Made by a program: the position numbers and the translations under genes. A stretch of DNA of 52,935 nt from contig NZ_JASISS010000023.1 in assembly GCF_030063195.1 (NCBI RefSeq), positions 1 through 52,935 on the forward strand, given 5' to 3'. Within the stretch, counting starts at the first letter, position 1. The number at the start of each line of letters is the position of its first letter. Below are positions 1 through 9,021 of the stretch, one piece after another. A model generated the notes under the pieces. That model did not search any database. It worked only from the letters and a program-made list of their open reading frames with translations, and was not told where the DNA came from. Source of the stretch: Cryobacterium sp. PH31-AA6 (lineage in GTDB: Bacteria > Actinomycetota > Actinomycetes > Actinomycetales > Microbacteriaceae).

Positions 1-27
1 GAACTTTCGCGGGATAGCGGGGGCGGG

Positions 28-1731
28 TCAGCGCTTGAGTTCGGGGAACTGGTCGTCGCGCCACTCGTCGGGGAGGCGGGTGCGGGTCGCCGCCGCTGCG
101 TCCTCACGCATCCTGAGTTCGACCCGGCGGATCTTGCCCGAGCTGGTCTTGGGCAGTTCGAAGAATTCGACCCGGCGCACGCGCATATAGGGAGGGAGCC
201 CATTGCGGGCGTGGCGCAGAACCTCGAGGGCCGTCTGGCCGTTGGACTCCCAACCGGCGGCAAGGGCAATGTACGCCTTCGCGATGTTGAGCCGGGTGTC
301 GTCCGGCGCGGGCACCACCGCGGCCTCCGCAACGGCCGGATGCTCCAGCAGCACGCTCTCGACCTCGAACGGTGACACCTTATAGTCGGACGACTTGAAG
401 ATGTCGTCGGTGCGCCCGATGAACGTGATGTAACCGTCGCTGTCGCGGCTGGCGACGTCGCCGGTGTGGAAGTAGCCGTCGCGCACGCCCTCGGCCGTGC
501 GCTCCGGGTCTCCGTGGTAACCCGCCATCAGGTTGACGGCGGTCTCCGAGAGGTCGAGGCAGATCTCCCCCTCGTCCATCACCTCCCCCGTGATCGGGTC
601 GACCAGGTTGATCCGGACGCCGGGAAGCGGCAGCCCCATCGAGCCGGCCTTGAGCCGGGATCCGGGGGCGTTTCCGACGATCGCGGTGGTCTCGGTCTGG
701 CCGTAGCCGTCTCGAATTGTCAGGCCCCAGGCGCGCTGGATCTGGCTGATCACCTCGGGGTTCAAGGGTTCACCGGCCGAGAGGATTTCGCGCAGTCCCT
801 CCGGCTTGGCGCCCAGATCGGACTGGATCAGCATCCGCCACACGGTCGGCGGCGCACAGAAAGTGGTGACCTTGGCGCGGTGCAGCTGGTCGGCGAGGGC
901 GAACGGGTCGAACCGGGCGTAGTTGTACACGAACACGGTCGCCTCGGCGATCCACGGCGCGAAGAAGCTGCTCCAGGCGTGTTTTCCCCAGCCGGGCGAA
1001 CTGATCGCCAGGTGCACGTCGTCGGGGCGCACCCCGATCCAGAACATGGTCGTGAGGTGGCCGACCGGGTAGGAGGTCTGCGTGTGCACCACCATCTTCG
1101 GCTTGCTGGTCGTGCCCGAGGTGAAGTAGATCAGTGACGGGTCGTCGGATGCCACGGTGACGGTGGTCTTGCCCGGTGCGACCAGGTCGACATCGGCGTA
1201 ATGCGCCCAGCCGTCAACCGCCTCGCCAACGCAGATGCGCGAGTAGTCGCCCTCGACCTCGGCGAATTTGCCGGCGTCGCCAGTATTGGCGATCACGTGG
1301 TCGACTCCCCCGCGCCGCACCCGGTCGGCCAGGTCACCGGCGGCCAGTACCGTGGACGTCGGCAGGATGACGGCGCCGGCCTTCATGATGCCGAGCATCA
1401 GCTCCCACAGTTCCACCTGGTTGCCCAGCATCAGCATGACGTGGTCCCCCGGCTTGACACCGCGCGCGATCAACCAGAGCGCCACCTGGTCGGATCGGGT
1501 GGACATCTGGGCGAAACTGACCTTGAGTTCGCGACCGTCCTCTTCCACGATCCAGAGCGCGGTCTTGTCGTTGCCGTCCGCGATGACGTCGAACCAATCC
1601 GTTGCCCAGTTGAAGCTGGTGCCGACCTCGGGCCAGGCGAACTCGGCCGAAGCCCGTTCATGCCCTTCGCGCAGGCGCAGGAGTTGGTCCCGGGCGTCTC
1701 GAAAGCTGCTGGTGCTCGTAGGGATGGTCAC
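28..1731 (-). CDS. AMP-binding acyl-CoA synthetase (ACS/ACSM-like)
   Basis: Activates a carboxylic acid with ATP to an acyl-AMP and then an acyl-CoA, in the cytoplasm. All adenylate-forming landmarks are present in order: the phosphate loop YFTSGTTSKPK, GYGQTET, the GYFHTGDV aspartate, the hinge around GRTDDIFK, and the C-terminal catalytic lysine in PKTSSGKIRR. The 567-aa length suits acetyl/medium-chain acyl-CoA synthetases; the substrate cannot be read from the sequence. The frame stays open to 1803, but I prefer the GTG at 1731 because GAGGAAG lies about 9 bases before it and similarity begins there. It is divergent from the thioredoxin lipoprotein gene and appears monocistronic within the window. 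Confidence 0.85.
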   Translation of the reverse strand: MTIPTSTSSFRDARDQLLRLREGHERASAEFAWPEVGTSFNWATDWFDVIADGNDKTALWIVEEDGRELKVSFAQMSTRSDQVALWLIARGVKPGDHVMLMLGNQVELWELMLGIMKAGAVILPTSTVLAAGDLADRVRRGGVDHVIANTGDAGKFAEVEGDYSRICVGEAVDGWAHYADVDLVAPGKTTVTVASDDPSLIYFTSGTTSKPKMVVHTQTSYPVGHLTTMFWIGVRPDDVHLAISSPGWGKHAWSSFFAPWIAEATVFVYNYARFDPFALADQLHRAKVTTFCAPPTVWRMLIQSDLGAKPEGLREILSAGEPLNPEVISQIQRAWGLTIRDGYGQTETTAIVGNAPGSRLKAGSMGLPLPGVRINLVDPITGEVMDEGEICLDLSETAVNLMAGYHGDPERTAEGVRDGYFHTGDVASRDSDGYITFIGRTDDIFKSSDYKVSPFEVESVLLEHPAVAEAAVVPAPDDTRLNIAKAYIALAAGWESNGQTALEVLRHARNGLPPYMRVRRVEFFELPKTSSGKIRRVELRMREDAAAATRTRLPDEWRDDQFPELKR

Positions 1732-2013
1732 GAATTCAATCTTCCTCAACTTCGAATGCCCGGAACTGCATGAATCGGGTTGAACTGCCGTCAGGCGTTC
1801 CATTCACTCTACGACTCGGGCGCCACCGGGTCGGCCGTGGCTGTTCGGGCCGGGCTCGACACGCGCGACCACGGGGTCGGCGACCACCGGGTCGGCCGGC
1901 GGGCGGGCGGGAGCCGTAAGCAGGCCGTAAGACCTGTTTGGAGCAGCGTCGAAGACAATAGGAATGGAAGCGCAGACTCAGAGCTCGGTGAGAGCCGTGA
2001 CCGAAGGATACCG

Positions 2014-2478
2014 ATGAACATGCACAAGACCATGGCCACGGTGGCCCTGACCATCGGGCTGATCGTGGCGGTGAGCGGATGCGCCGGCGGCCAGACGAAC
2101 GCCCCAGGAGGCCCGGCCGCCTCCGCGGCCGACGAACCGGCCGCCACCGCCCCGGTCACCCCGGGAACGTCCGCCGGAGCCTACGTAGAGTACTCCGACG
2201 GAATCATTGCGAAGACCGCGGGCACCAAGGTGCTCTTCTTCCACGCCTCCTGGTGCCCGAATTGCCGGGCGCTGGAGAAGGACATCATTGCGGGGCCGAT
2301 TCCGGCCGGCCTGACCATCATCAAGGTCGACTTCGACAACTCCACCGACCTCCGGCAGAAGTACGGAGTCACCCTGCAGACCACCGTGGTCTACGTCGAC
2401 GACGACGGCGCCGAACTAGGCAAGAAGGTGCTCTCAGAGGACCCGAGCCTCGACGCACTCGTGGCGGCGGCCCCGTAG
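2014..2478 (+). CDS. Thioredoxin-fold lipoprotein
   Basis: A 154-aa exported thiol-redox protein. Residues 1-22 form a lipoprotein signal peptide ending in the lipobox VSGC. An Ala/Pro/Thr-rich linker follows, then a thioredoxin domain with the active site WCPNC in the context FFHASWCPNCRALE, and a cis-Pro-like region near TTVVYVDDDG. I chose ATG 2014 because the signal peptide begins there, although the frame is open from 1780. The stop overlaps the start of the next gene (TAGTG), so the two are translationally coupled with CcdA. It probably takes electrons from CcdA to reduce extracytoplasmic disulfides, for example in cytochrome c maturation or repair of oxidised proteins; the partner is an inference. 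Confidence 0.85.
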   Translation: MNMHKTMATVALTIGLIVAVSGCAGGQTNAPGGPAASAADEPAATAPVTPGTSAGAYVEYSDGIIAKTAGTKVLFFHASWCPNCRALEKDIIAGPIPAGLTIIKVDFDNSTDLRQKYGVTLQTTVVYVDDDGAELGKKVLSEDPSLDALVAAAP

Positions 2479-3218
2479 TGGATGGTCTGCTCCTGGTCAG
2501 CCTGGCCGCGGGTGTCCTGACCGTTGCGGCACCCTGCGTGCTCCCGCTCCTGCCCGTGATCGTCGGCGGATCCATTGTCAGCGAGGATGCCGACCCACGT
2601 CGGGCACGCCTGCGCCCTCTGGTCATCGCCGCCTCGCTCGCCCTCAGCGTGATCGCGTTCACGCTGATCCTGAAGGCGACCACCGCGCTGCTGGGCGTTC
2701 CGCCGCAGGTGTGGCAGGTGATCTCCGGAGGCATCGTGATGCTCCTCGGCCTCAACCTGCTCTTTCCGGCAGTGTGGGAGCGACTCTCGGGCGCCCTCCG
2801 GCTGCAGAACCGCAGCAACCGCGCTCTGGACGCCTCGATCGGGCGCCAGTCCCTGGGCGGGGACATCGTCACCGGCGCCGCGCTCGGGCCGGTGTTCAAC
2901 AGTTGCAGCCCCACCTACGCGCTGATCGTCGCGACCGTGCTGCCGGTGTCCTTCGGCGAGGGGCTGCTCTACATCACGGTCTACGCCGCCGGTCTCGCGG
3001 GCACGCTGATGCTCGTGGCGTACCTCGGCCGGTCGTTCGCCACGCGCCTGGGCTGGCTCGCCAACCCGTCGGGATGGTTCCGGAGGACCATCGGGGTTGT
3101 CTTCATTGTTGTGGGGATCGGCGTGCTGTTCGGCCTGGACAAGGCCTTACAGACGCTCGTGCTCGACCTCGGCTGGTACGACCCGGTTGCCGGGCTCGAG
3201 GGGCTCCTGCATCCCTGA
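2478..3218 (+). CDS. ccdA: CcdA/DsbD-like transmembrane thiol transporter
   Basis: A 246-aa polytopic membrane protein of the CcdA family, which carries reducing equivalents from cytoplasmic thioredoxin to extracytoplasmic thiol proteins. About six hydrophobic helices are visible. The two conserved redox cysteines stand in APCVLPLLP (helix 1) and FNSCSP (helix 4), each next to helix-breaking prolines. It starts at a GTG that shares its first base with the stop of the upstream thioredoxin lipoprotein, so the pair is an operon. The 3' end stops 5 bases from the convergent glyoxalase-fold gene. Confidence 0.85.
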   Translation: MDGLLLVSLAAGVLTVAAPCVLPLLPVIVGGSIVSEDADPRRARLRPLVIAASLALSVIAFTLILKATTALLGVPPQVWQVISGGIVMLLGLNLLFPAVWERLSGALRLQNRSNRALDASIGRQSLGGDIVTGAALGPVFNSCSPTYALIVATVLPVSFGEGLLYITVYAAGLAGTLMLVAYLGRSFATRLGWLANPSGWFRRTIGVVFIVVGIGVLFGLDKALQTLVLDLGWYDPVAGLEGLLHP

Positions 3219-3223
3219 GCCGG

Positions 3224-3646
3224 TTAGGCCGGACTCCCGGCGATGTTGACCATCCAGCTCACGCCGAACCTGTCCACGCACATGCCGAAGCTGTCGCCCC
3301 ACGGCGCCTCGTTCAGCGGTAGCGTGACGGTGCCGCCGGTGGAGAGCTTGTCCCAGAAGCCGCGCAGCTCGGACTCGTCCGCCGCGTCGCCGCTCAGGGA
3401 CACGGCGTAGTTCGTGCCCGGCGTGTACTCCATTCCGCTCGGTGTGTCGGCGGCCATGAGCGTCAGGCCGCCCTCGGTCGACAGCATCGCGTGCATGGTC
3501 TTGTCCTGCTCGGCCGGGTCCTCGCTGACCTCGAACTCCGCGAAGGTGCTGCGAGTCAGGGTTCCGCCGAAAACCGACTGATAGAACTCCATGGCTTCCT
3601 TGGCCGTGTCACGAAAACTCAGGTACGGGTTCAGACGCGTCGTCAT
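3224..3646 (-). CDS. VOC/PhnB-like glyoxalase-fold protein
   Basis: A 140-aa cytoplasmic protein of the vicinal-oxygen-chelate superfamily, PhnB-like branch. The N-terminus TRLNPYLSFRDTAKEAMEFY and the segment GGLTLMAADTP are typical, as is the C-terminal WGDSFGMCVDRFGVSWMVN. This branch is often misnamed 3-demethylubiquinone methyltransferase; no reaction can be assigned. The frame opens at 3679, but ATG 3646 is preceded by GGAGAG at normal spacing and matches the family N-terminus. It converges on ccdA. Confidence 0.8.
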   Translation of the reverse strand: MTTRLNPYLSFRDTAKEAMEFYQSVFGGTLTRSTFAEFEVSEDPAEQDKTMHAMLSTEGGLTLMAADTPSGMEYTPGTNYAVSLSGDAADESELRGFWDKLSTGGTVTLPLNEAPWGDSFGMCVDRFGVSWMVNIAGSPA

Positions 3647-3747
3647 GATCTGCTCTCCTCGGTCGGTGAATTCCTGCAAGGATTATCGACCACGCGGGGC
3701 GGATGCGCGAGGGCAGACCTCACCCTCGGCCGGGAGCCGGCCCCTCG

Positions 3748-5910
3748 TCAGCGACCGGGCGTCTTCTCGTCCTGAGCGTGCGTCATCGCCGTGATCAGCG
3801 ACGCGAACCGTGTATTGCCGGGTAGGTCGTCGATCAGGACGCTCTCCCCGTCGGGTCCGGCCAGGGGAATCCGCCAGTTGGGGTATTCGTTCATGGTTCC
3901 CGGCTGGTTCTGGGTTCGACGCTCGCCCACCGCGTCGACCAGGGCCACCCCCAGCAGCGACGACGGCGTCAGCGCGGTGAACGCGTAGAGCGCTTCCACC
4001 GTCTCCTGGATGCCGGCGTCCGTCCCGGCGGCAGGCAGCAGCCCCCGCTCGCGGACGAGGGCGAGCACGGCCTCCTTCTCCTCGGCGTCCGCGGCGCGTT
4101 CCTCCTCGACCGGGCGCCCCAGCAGGCCCAGGGATTCGCGCAAGGCAACATGGTCGCCGGCGAGGTACCCGGCCGTCGGGGGCAGGTCGTGGGTGTTCAC
4201 GCTGGTCAGGCACTGCTGACGGTAGCTCTCGGGGGCGAACGGCACCCCGTCGTGGCGTTCGAACCAGAGAATGGAGGTGCCGAAGATGCACCGCTCGGCC
4301 AGGTACTCGCGCACCCAACCCTCGAAGACGCCGAGGTCCTCGCCGATCACGATCGCCCCGGCGCGCTGGGCCTCCAGCGCCAGGATCCCGATCAGCGCCT
4401 CGTGGTCGTAGTGCACATAGGTGCCGTCACCCGGACCGGCCCCTTCCGGGATCCACCACAGCCGGAAAAGCCCCAGGATGTGGTCGACCCGCACACCGCC
4501 GGCGTGACGGAGCACACTACGCAGCATGTCGCGATACGCGGCGTAGCCCGATTCGGCCAGCCGACCCGGGTGCCACGGCGGCTGGGACCAGTTCTGGCCG
4601 ATCTGGTTGAACATGTCCGGCGGAGCGCCGACGGTCATCCCCTGTGCCAGCACATCACGCAGGGTCCAGGCGTCGGAGCCGTGACGCTGCACCCCGACGG
4701 CGAGGTCGTGCACGATGCCGATGCCCATACCGGCATCCGTTGCCGCCCGTTGCGCGGTCTCGAGCTGATGGTCGCACACCCATTGCAGCCAGCAGTGGAA
4801 CGTCACCCGATCGGCGAGCTCCTCCCGGTGCTTGCCGGCGAACGAACCCCGCGGGCCGGTCGGCTCGGTCAGCCACTCGGCTGAGTCCGCCGGGAATCGT
4901 TCGGTCAGCGCGCACCACAGAGCGAAGTCCTCGAGCCCCTGGCCCTGATCCCGGCGGTAGAGCGCGAACTGCTCTTCCCTGGCCGGGCTGCGCCGCACGA
5001 GATGGATGAGCTCGAGGGCGATCAGCTTGGCCTCGTACGACGAATCCCGGTCGAGCCGGTCGGTGGCCAGGTTCGCCGGTTGCAGGAGTGCGGCGAGGTC
5101 CTCGACGACCGTGCGGGAGTCCGCGGGCAGGTACGCGTATTCGGGGACGTCCTCGACCCGGATGTAGAGCGGGTGGAAGAACCGCCGGGTGGACGGCAGG
5201 TATGGGGACGGTTCCACCGGCGGGGCAGGCTCCGAGGCGTGCAGCGGGTTGACCAGCACAAAATCGGCGCCGTACTGGGCGCCGGAGATCGCGGCCAGGT
5301 CGGCGAGGTCGGCGAAGTCACCGATCCCCCAGGACCGGGTAGACCGCACGGAATACAGCTGGGCCATCAGACCCCAGTCCTGCTGTCCGGCGAGCGCCTG
5401 GGTGGTCTGCAGGCGCTCGGGGGTGACCACGAGGGTGCTCCTGGCCGTCTCCGCGTCGTGTTCGGCCACCAGGGTGTGCCAGCCGAGGGGAAGGGTGTCC
5501 GGCACGACGAAGGTCGACCGGCTGATCTGGCGTCCGTCAACGTCACGAGCTGCGCTCCACCCGCCGCGTTGCGCCACCGGATGCCGAGAGCCGTCCTCGG
5601 CGAGAACCGTCACCGTGACCGCCGTGCCGGCGCCGGCGTGCACCGGGACCTCGAGTTCACTGCCCTCGCGGGCGACGAGAGTGGGAGGCAGCAGCCGACG
5701 CCACGGTGCGCTCCGTTGCTCAGCCAGCGACGACTCGATCTCCTTCGGCGTGCCGACGGGAACACCCAGCGCCGTGAGCACACCGAGCAGTGTCTGCTCG
5801 GCAACGGTCCGTTCCACACCGTCCCAACCCCGGAACGAGGTGTCCACCCCGTGTGCCTGTGCCAGTTCCAGCAACGCTGATGTCTGTCCGTCGGTCTGAG
5901 CGCGCTTCAT
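3748..5910 (-). CDS. malQ: 4-alpha-glucanotransferase (amylomaltase, GH77)
   Basis: Transfers alpha-1,4-glucan segments between maltodextrins in glycogen and maltose metabolism, in the cytoplasm. At 720 aa it is the long actinobacterial form, with an N-terminal extension of roughly 150 residues before the barrel. GH77 landmarks are visible: the nucleophile region GVRVDHILGLFRLWW, the acid/base region VIGEDLGVFE, and SVNTHDLPPTAGYL with the third carboxylate. It lies 54 bases downstream of the methyltransferase gene on the same strand, so co-transcription is possible. Confidence 0.93.
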   Translation of the reverse strand: MKRAQTDGQTSALLELAQAHGVDTSFRGWDGVERTVAEQTLLGVLTALGVPVGTPKEIESSLAEQRSAPWRRLLPPTLVAREGSELEVPVHAGAGTAVTVTVLAEDGSRHPVAQRGGWSAARDVDGRQISRSTFVVPDTLPLGWHTLVAEHDAETARSTLVVTPERLQTTQALAGQQDWGLMAQLYSVRSTRSWGIGDFADLADLAAISGAQYGADFVLVNPLHASEPAPPVEPSPYLPSTRRFFHPLYIRVEDVPEYAYLPADSRTVVEDLAALLQPANLATDRLDRDSSYEAKLIALELIHLVRRSPAREEQFALYRRDQGQGLEDFALWCALTERFPADSAEWLTEPTGPRGSFAGKHREELADRVTFHCWLQWVCDHQLETAQRAATDAGMGIGIVHDLAVGVQRHGSDAWTLRDVLAQGMTVGAPPDMFNQIGQNWSQPPWHPGRLAESGYAAYRDMLRSVLRHAGGVRVDHILGLFRLWWIPEGAGPGDGTYVHYDHEALIGILALEAQRAGAIVIGEDLGVFEGWVREYLAERCIFGTSILWFERHDGVPFAPESYRQQCLTSVNTHDLPPTAGYLAGDHVALRESLGLLGRPVEEERAADAEEKEAVLALVRERGLLPAAGTDAGIQETVEALYAFTALTPSSLLGVALVDAVGERRTQNQPGTMNEYPNWRIPLAGPDGESVLIDDLPGNTRFASLITAMTHAQDEKTPGR

Positions 5911-5964
5911 GGCCCCACTCTACGGCCCAGCGTGCGCAGCCGCGGATGCCGCCGCCGCTGCCGC

Positions 5965-6804
5965 TCAGTCGGGGACGGTGCCCCGAACCGCCCAAGCCCG
6001 GGCCGACAGCGGAATCGAGCCGTCCGCTTCGATCGGGAGACGCGCGCGGAGTATTTCCCGCAGGTAGTCCCGTCGATGCTCGTCGAGGGACATCAGGTAG
6101 GCGGGAGCCGCGCCCTGGCCGCCGAGGAACGGCCCCCAGTAGCCGTCGAAGTCGGCAAACGGGGTGTCGATGTCGATGGACCTCACCTCCACGTCGGCCA
6201 GCCCGGCGGAAGCGAAGAGTTCCCGCAGCCCCTCCGGCCGACACCACGGGAATCTGGTGCCCTCGTGCAACCGTTCGCCCGCCTGGTCCAACAAGGCTGC
6301 GGTGTCCCAGAAATACCGGAGCAGCTCCATCCGGTCGGAATAGTCCCACACGTATGCCGCGACGGTGCCGCCCGGCGTCGCGACCCGGCACATCTCGGCG
6401 AGCGCGGACCGCGGATCGGGGACGAAGTTGAGCACCAGGCCGGATACGACCACGTCCGCCGCCTGGTCGGGCAGAGGGATGGCCTCGGCCAGGCCGTGGA
6501 GCAGGAGAGCCCGGCCGGCGAGGTTCTCCCGTGCTGCGGCGAGGAACGGTTCCGACGGTTCGACACCCGTCACCTGGGCCGGAGACCACCGGTCGAAGAT
6601 CTCGCGGCACAGGGTCCCTGTGCCGCAGCCCACGTCGAGCCAGCGTCGACCCGGTGGGAGTCCGAGCCAGTCGAGGAACTCGGGGGCGACCAGGCGACTC
6701 CAGCGGCCGACAAACCGGTCGTAGGCACCGCCCTCTTCCCACCGTTCCAGCACCGGGCCCGATTCCAGTTCCGATTCCAGTTCCGATTCCAGTTCCGGAT
6801 CCAT
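5965..6804 (-). CDS. Class I SAM-dependent methyltransferase
   Basis: A 279-aa cytoplasmic methyltransferase of the Methyltransf_11/25 type. The SAM-binding motif I is WLDVGCGTGTL near residue 57, followed by an acidic residue in GVEPSE and by the post-I segment AEAIPLPDQAADVVV. Its substrate is unknown. The first 16 residues consist of repeated Glu-Leu-Glu-Ser, encoded by a 12-bp tandem repeat, and are unlikely to belong to the fold. AGGAAGAG precedes ATG 6804. It is upstream of malQ on the same strand. Confidence 0.8.
   Translation of the reverse strand: MDPELESELESELESGPVLERWEEGGAYDRFVGRWSRLVAPEFLDWLGLPPGRRWLDVGCGTGTLCREIFDRWSPAQVTGVEPSEPFLAAARENLAGRALLLHGLAEAIPLPDQAADVVVSGLVLNFVPDPRSALAEMCRVATPGGTVAAYVWDYSDRMELLRYFWDTAALLDQAGERLHEGTRFPWCRPEGLRELFASAGLADVEVRSIDIDTPFADFDGYWGPFLGGQGAAPAYLMSLDEHRRDYLREILRARLPIEADGSIPLSARAWAVRGTVPD
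6761..6796. repeat. 12-bp tandem repeat, three copies, at the 5' end of the methyltransferase
   Basis: Three perfect copies of GATTCCAGTTCC run head to tail and encode (on the minus strand) the repeated ELES segment of the methyltransferase N-terminus. Gain or loss of a unit changes the protein by four residues without a frameshift. Confidence 0.9.
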
Positions 6805-6941
6805 GGTCTCTTCCTTCCGCCACGCCGCTGTGACCCGGTGCGGTTCTACCCGCCGCCCTGACCGGGTCAGCCATCCGCCACCGATTGATCACAAACTACA
6901 ACCGTTCCGAGCGAATGCGACAGGGACTCTACGCTGGGGTG

Positions 6942-7904
6942 ATGGAAGCCTCAAGGCCAGCAATGGTCCAGCCGATCCTCACTCTCACGGTCAACCCGGC
7001 CCTGGACGTGAGTACGTCCACCGAACGGGTGATGAGCGAACACAAGATGCGCTGTGGTGCGTCGCGTCTCGACCCGGGTGGCGGCGGCGTCAACGTGGCA
7101 CGGGTGGTGCAACGGCTGGGCGGTCGCGCTCAGGCCATCTATACGGCGGGAGGACCCACCGGCCAGGCGTACCGGCATCTGATCGAGGCCGAGCACGTTT
7201 CAACGCTTGTGGTGCCGATCCAGGGCAGCACCCGCGAGAGTTTCACCGTCGACGAGACCGGTACCGGCAATCAGTTCCGGTTCGTGCTGCAGGGCCCGGA
7301 GTTGAGCGAGCCGGAATGGCGCGCCTGCCTCGCCCTCGTCGCCGAGGCGATGCCGGCCGGCGGGTACGTGGTGGCCAGCGGCAGCCTGCCGCCCGGGGTA
7401 CCGGATGACTTCTACGCCAGGGTTGCCCGGATCGCGCGCGAGCACGGCACCCGCTGCATTATTGACGCCTCGGGCCCGGCACTCGCGGCGGCGCTCGCCG
7501 AGGGCGTGTTCCTGGTCAAACCGAGCCGGAGCGAACTCGCGGCACATGTCGGGTCGGCACTCGACACCGAGCAGAGCCAGGTCGATGCGGTCGCCGCCCT
7601 CGTCGCCGAGGGTGCGGCGGAGTTCGTGGCACTGACGCTCGGCGAAGCCGGTGCCGTGCTCGCCTCGGCCGCCGGCGTCATCCGTCTGCCGGTGCCTCAG
7701 GTCACCGTGCTGAGCGCCGTCGGGGCCGGCGACAGCTTTCTCGGGGCGTTCGTGTTGCGGATGGCGCAGGGCCTGGATGCCCGAGCGGCCTTCCGCGCGG
7801 CCGTCGCCGCCGGGAGCGCGACGGCGATGACCCCGGCGACGGAGTTGTGCCGACGCGTGGACATGGAGCGACTGGAGGCCCAGTTGGCCGCACTGCCGGA
7901 CTGA
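6942..7904 (+). CDS. pfkB: PfkB-family phosphofructokinase (6-phosphofructokinase 2-like)
   Basis: A 320-aa ribokinase-fold sugar kinase. It resembles E. coli PfkB more than FruK: TLTVNPALDVSTST, the GGGGVNVARVVQRLGG segment, the SGSLPPGVP motif, LVKPSRSEL, and the anion hole with catalytic Asp in VGAGDSFLGAF. The expected reaction is fructose-6-phosphate plus ATP to fructose-1,6-bisphosphate; 1-phosphofructokinase or tagatose-6-phosphate kinase activity cannot be excluded. I chose ATG 6942, but ATG 6963 is also possible because neither has a strong ribosome binding site; the frame itself opens at 6885. It converges on the LigD-type gene. Confidence 0.8.
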   Translation: MEASRPAMVQPILTLTVNPALDVSTSTERVMSEHKMRCGASRLDPGGGGVNVARVVQRLGGRAQAIYTAGGPTGQAYRHLIEAEHVSTLVVPIQGSTRESFTVDETGTGNQFRFVLQGPELSEPEWRACLALVAEAMPAGGYVVASGSLPPGVPDDFYARVARIAREHGTRCIIDASGPALAAALAEGVFLVKPSRSELAAHVGSALDTEQSQVDAVAALVAEGAAEFVALTLGEAGAVLASAAGVIRLPVPQVTVLSAVGAGDSFLGAFVLRMAQGLDARAAFRAAVAAGSATAMTPATELCRRVDMERLEAQLAALPD

Positions 7905-7923
7905 CCCGGCGTCGGGCGGGTCA
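7902..7923. terminator. Small symmetric hairpin containing both stop codons
   Basis: TGACCCG (7902-7908) is complementary to CGGGTCA (7917-7923). The arms contain the stop codons of the convergent pfkB-type and LigD-type genes. No T-tract follows, so terminator function is only suggested. Confidence 0.35.
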
Positions 7924-8940
7924 CGGTTCGCGGCGCGCCCGACTCGGCTGCACCCGGGGCGGCTCCCCCGGCATCTTCGGGAATTCGGGCGGGAACGGCA
8001 GCTCGCCCAGGCCCGCCTCCCGGTCCCTGCCCCACCAGCCCAGCAGCACGTCGATCGTTCCCGGCCGGTCGTGCATCCGCTGCCAGGGGTCGCCTACGGT
8101 GCGAAGCCGCCCGGGGACCGTTGCGATGGTGTGCTCTCGCGGGTCGGCGTCGTCGAGCTCGGCCCAGTCGAGCGGGCAGGACACGGGTGCGTGGGCGAGC
8201 GGCCGCGGGCTGTAGGCGCCCGCCATCGTTCGGTCGCGGTTGGCCTGGTTGTAGTCGACGAACACCCGCTCTCCGCGCTCCTCCTTCCACCAGTTCGTCG
8301 TGACCCGGTCGGGCATCCGCCGTTCGAGTTCCCGCGCCGCCGCGATCACGGCGTGCCTCACGTCCAGGAATTCGTGGGTCGGCTCGATCGGGGCGAAGAC
8401 GTGCAGCCCGCGATTCCCGGAGGTCTTCACGAACGCGGTCAGTCCCGCCTCCTCGAGCACCGATCGTAGGGCGATCGCGGCGGAGACGGCATCGGCGAAG
8501 TCGGTTCCGGGTTGCGGGTCGAGGTCGATCCGCAACTGGTCGGGGTTGTCCGGGAGGTCGGCGCGCGAGGCCCAGGGGTGGAAGACGACCGTGTTCATCT
8601 GCACCGCCCAGACGGCCGCGGCCGGCTCTTCGAGGACGAGTTGCGGATGCGATCGCCCACTCGGGAAGACGACCGTCACCGAGCGCACGTAGTCGGGGGC
8701 ACCCCGCGGCGGGTTCTTCGAGAAGTAGTGTTCCCCGTCGACACCGTCGGGGAACCGTTGCAGGGTCACCGGCCGTCCACCGTTGGCCAGGATGAAGGCC
8801 GGGCCGACGTCGATGATGTAGCGGGCGAGGTCGAGCTTGGTGGTCCCGCTCTCGGGCCAGAGCACCCGACCGGGGCTGGACAGGCGCACCTCCCGTTCGA
8901 CATCTCCGGGCACGGTGAGGACGATGGCTTCGCTTCCCAT
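7921..8940 (-). CDS. Stand-alone LigD-type polymerase/primase domain protein
   Basis: A 339-aa archaeo-eukaryotic-primase-fold polymerase, as found in the polymerase module of LigD in bacterial non-homologous end joining. The metal-binding pair is in LRIDLDPQPG, followed by KTSGNRGLHVFAPI and the region FVDYNQANRDRTMAGAYSPR, all hallmarks of the family. There is no ATP-dependent ligase domain, no 3'-phosphoesterase domain and no adjacent ku gene. It could fill gaps with ribonucleotides at breaks together with a ligase and Ku encoded elsewhere; that is an inference. The start at 8940 agrees with the family N-terminus (VREVRLSSPGRVLWPE-like). Confidence 0.88.
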   Translation of the reverse strand: MGSEAIVLTVPGDVEREVRLSSPGRVLWPESGTTKLDLARYIIDVGPAFILANGGRPVTLQRFPDGVDGEHYFSKNPPRGAPDYVRSVTVVFPSGRSHPQLVLEEPAAAVWAVQMNTVVFHPWASRADLPDNPDQLRIDLDPQPGTDFADAVSAAIALRSVLEEAGLTAFVKTSGNRGLHVFAPIEPTHEFLDVRHAVIAAARELERRMPDRVTTNWWKEERGERVFVDYNQANRDRTMAGAYSPRPLAHAPVSCPLDWAELDDADPREHTIATVPGRLRTVGDPWQRMHDRPGTIDVLLGWWGRDREAGLGELPFPPEFPKMPGEPPRVQPSRARREP

Positions 8941-9021
8941 GCGGACAACCTAGTCAGAAACACCAGGGTCGGCATCGGCAAGCGGTCCGTCACCCTCACC
9001 GAGTTCCAGCGAGCCAAGCGG

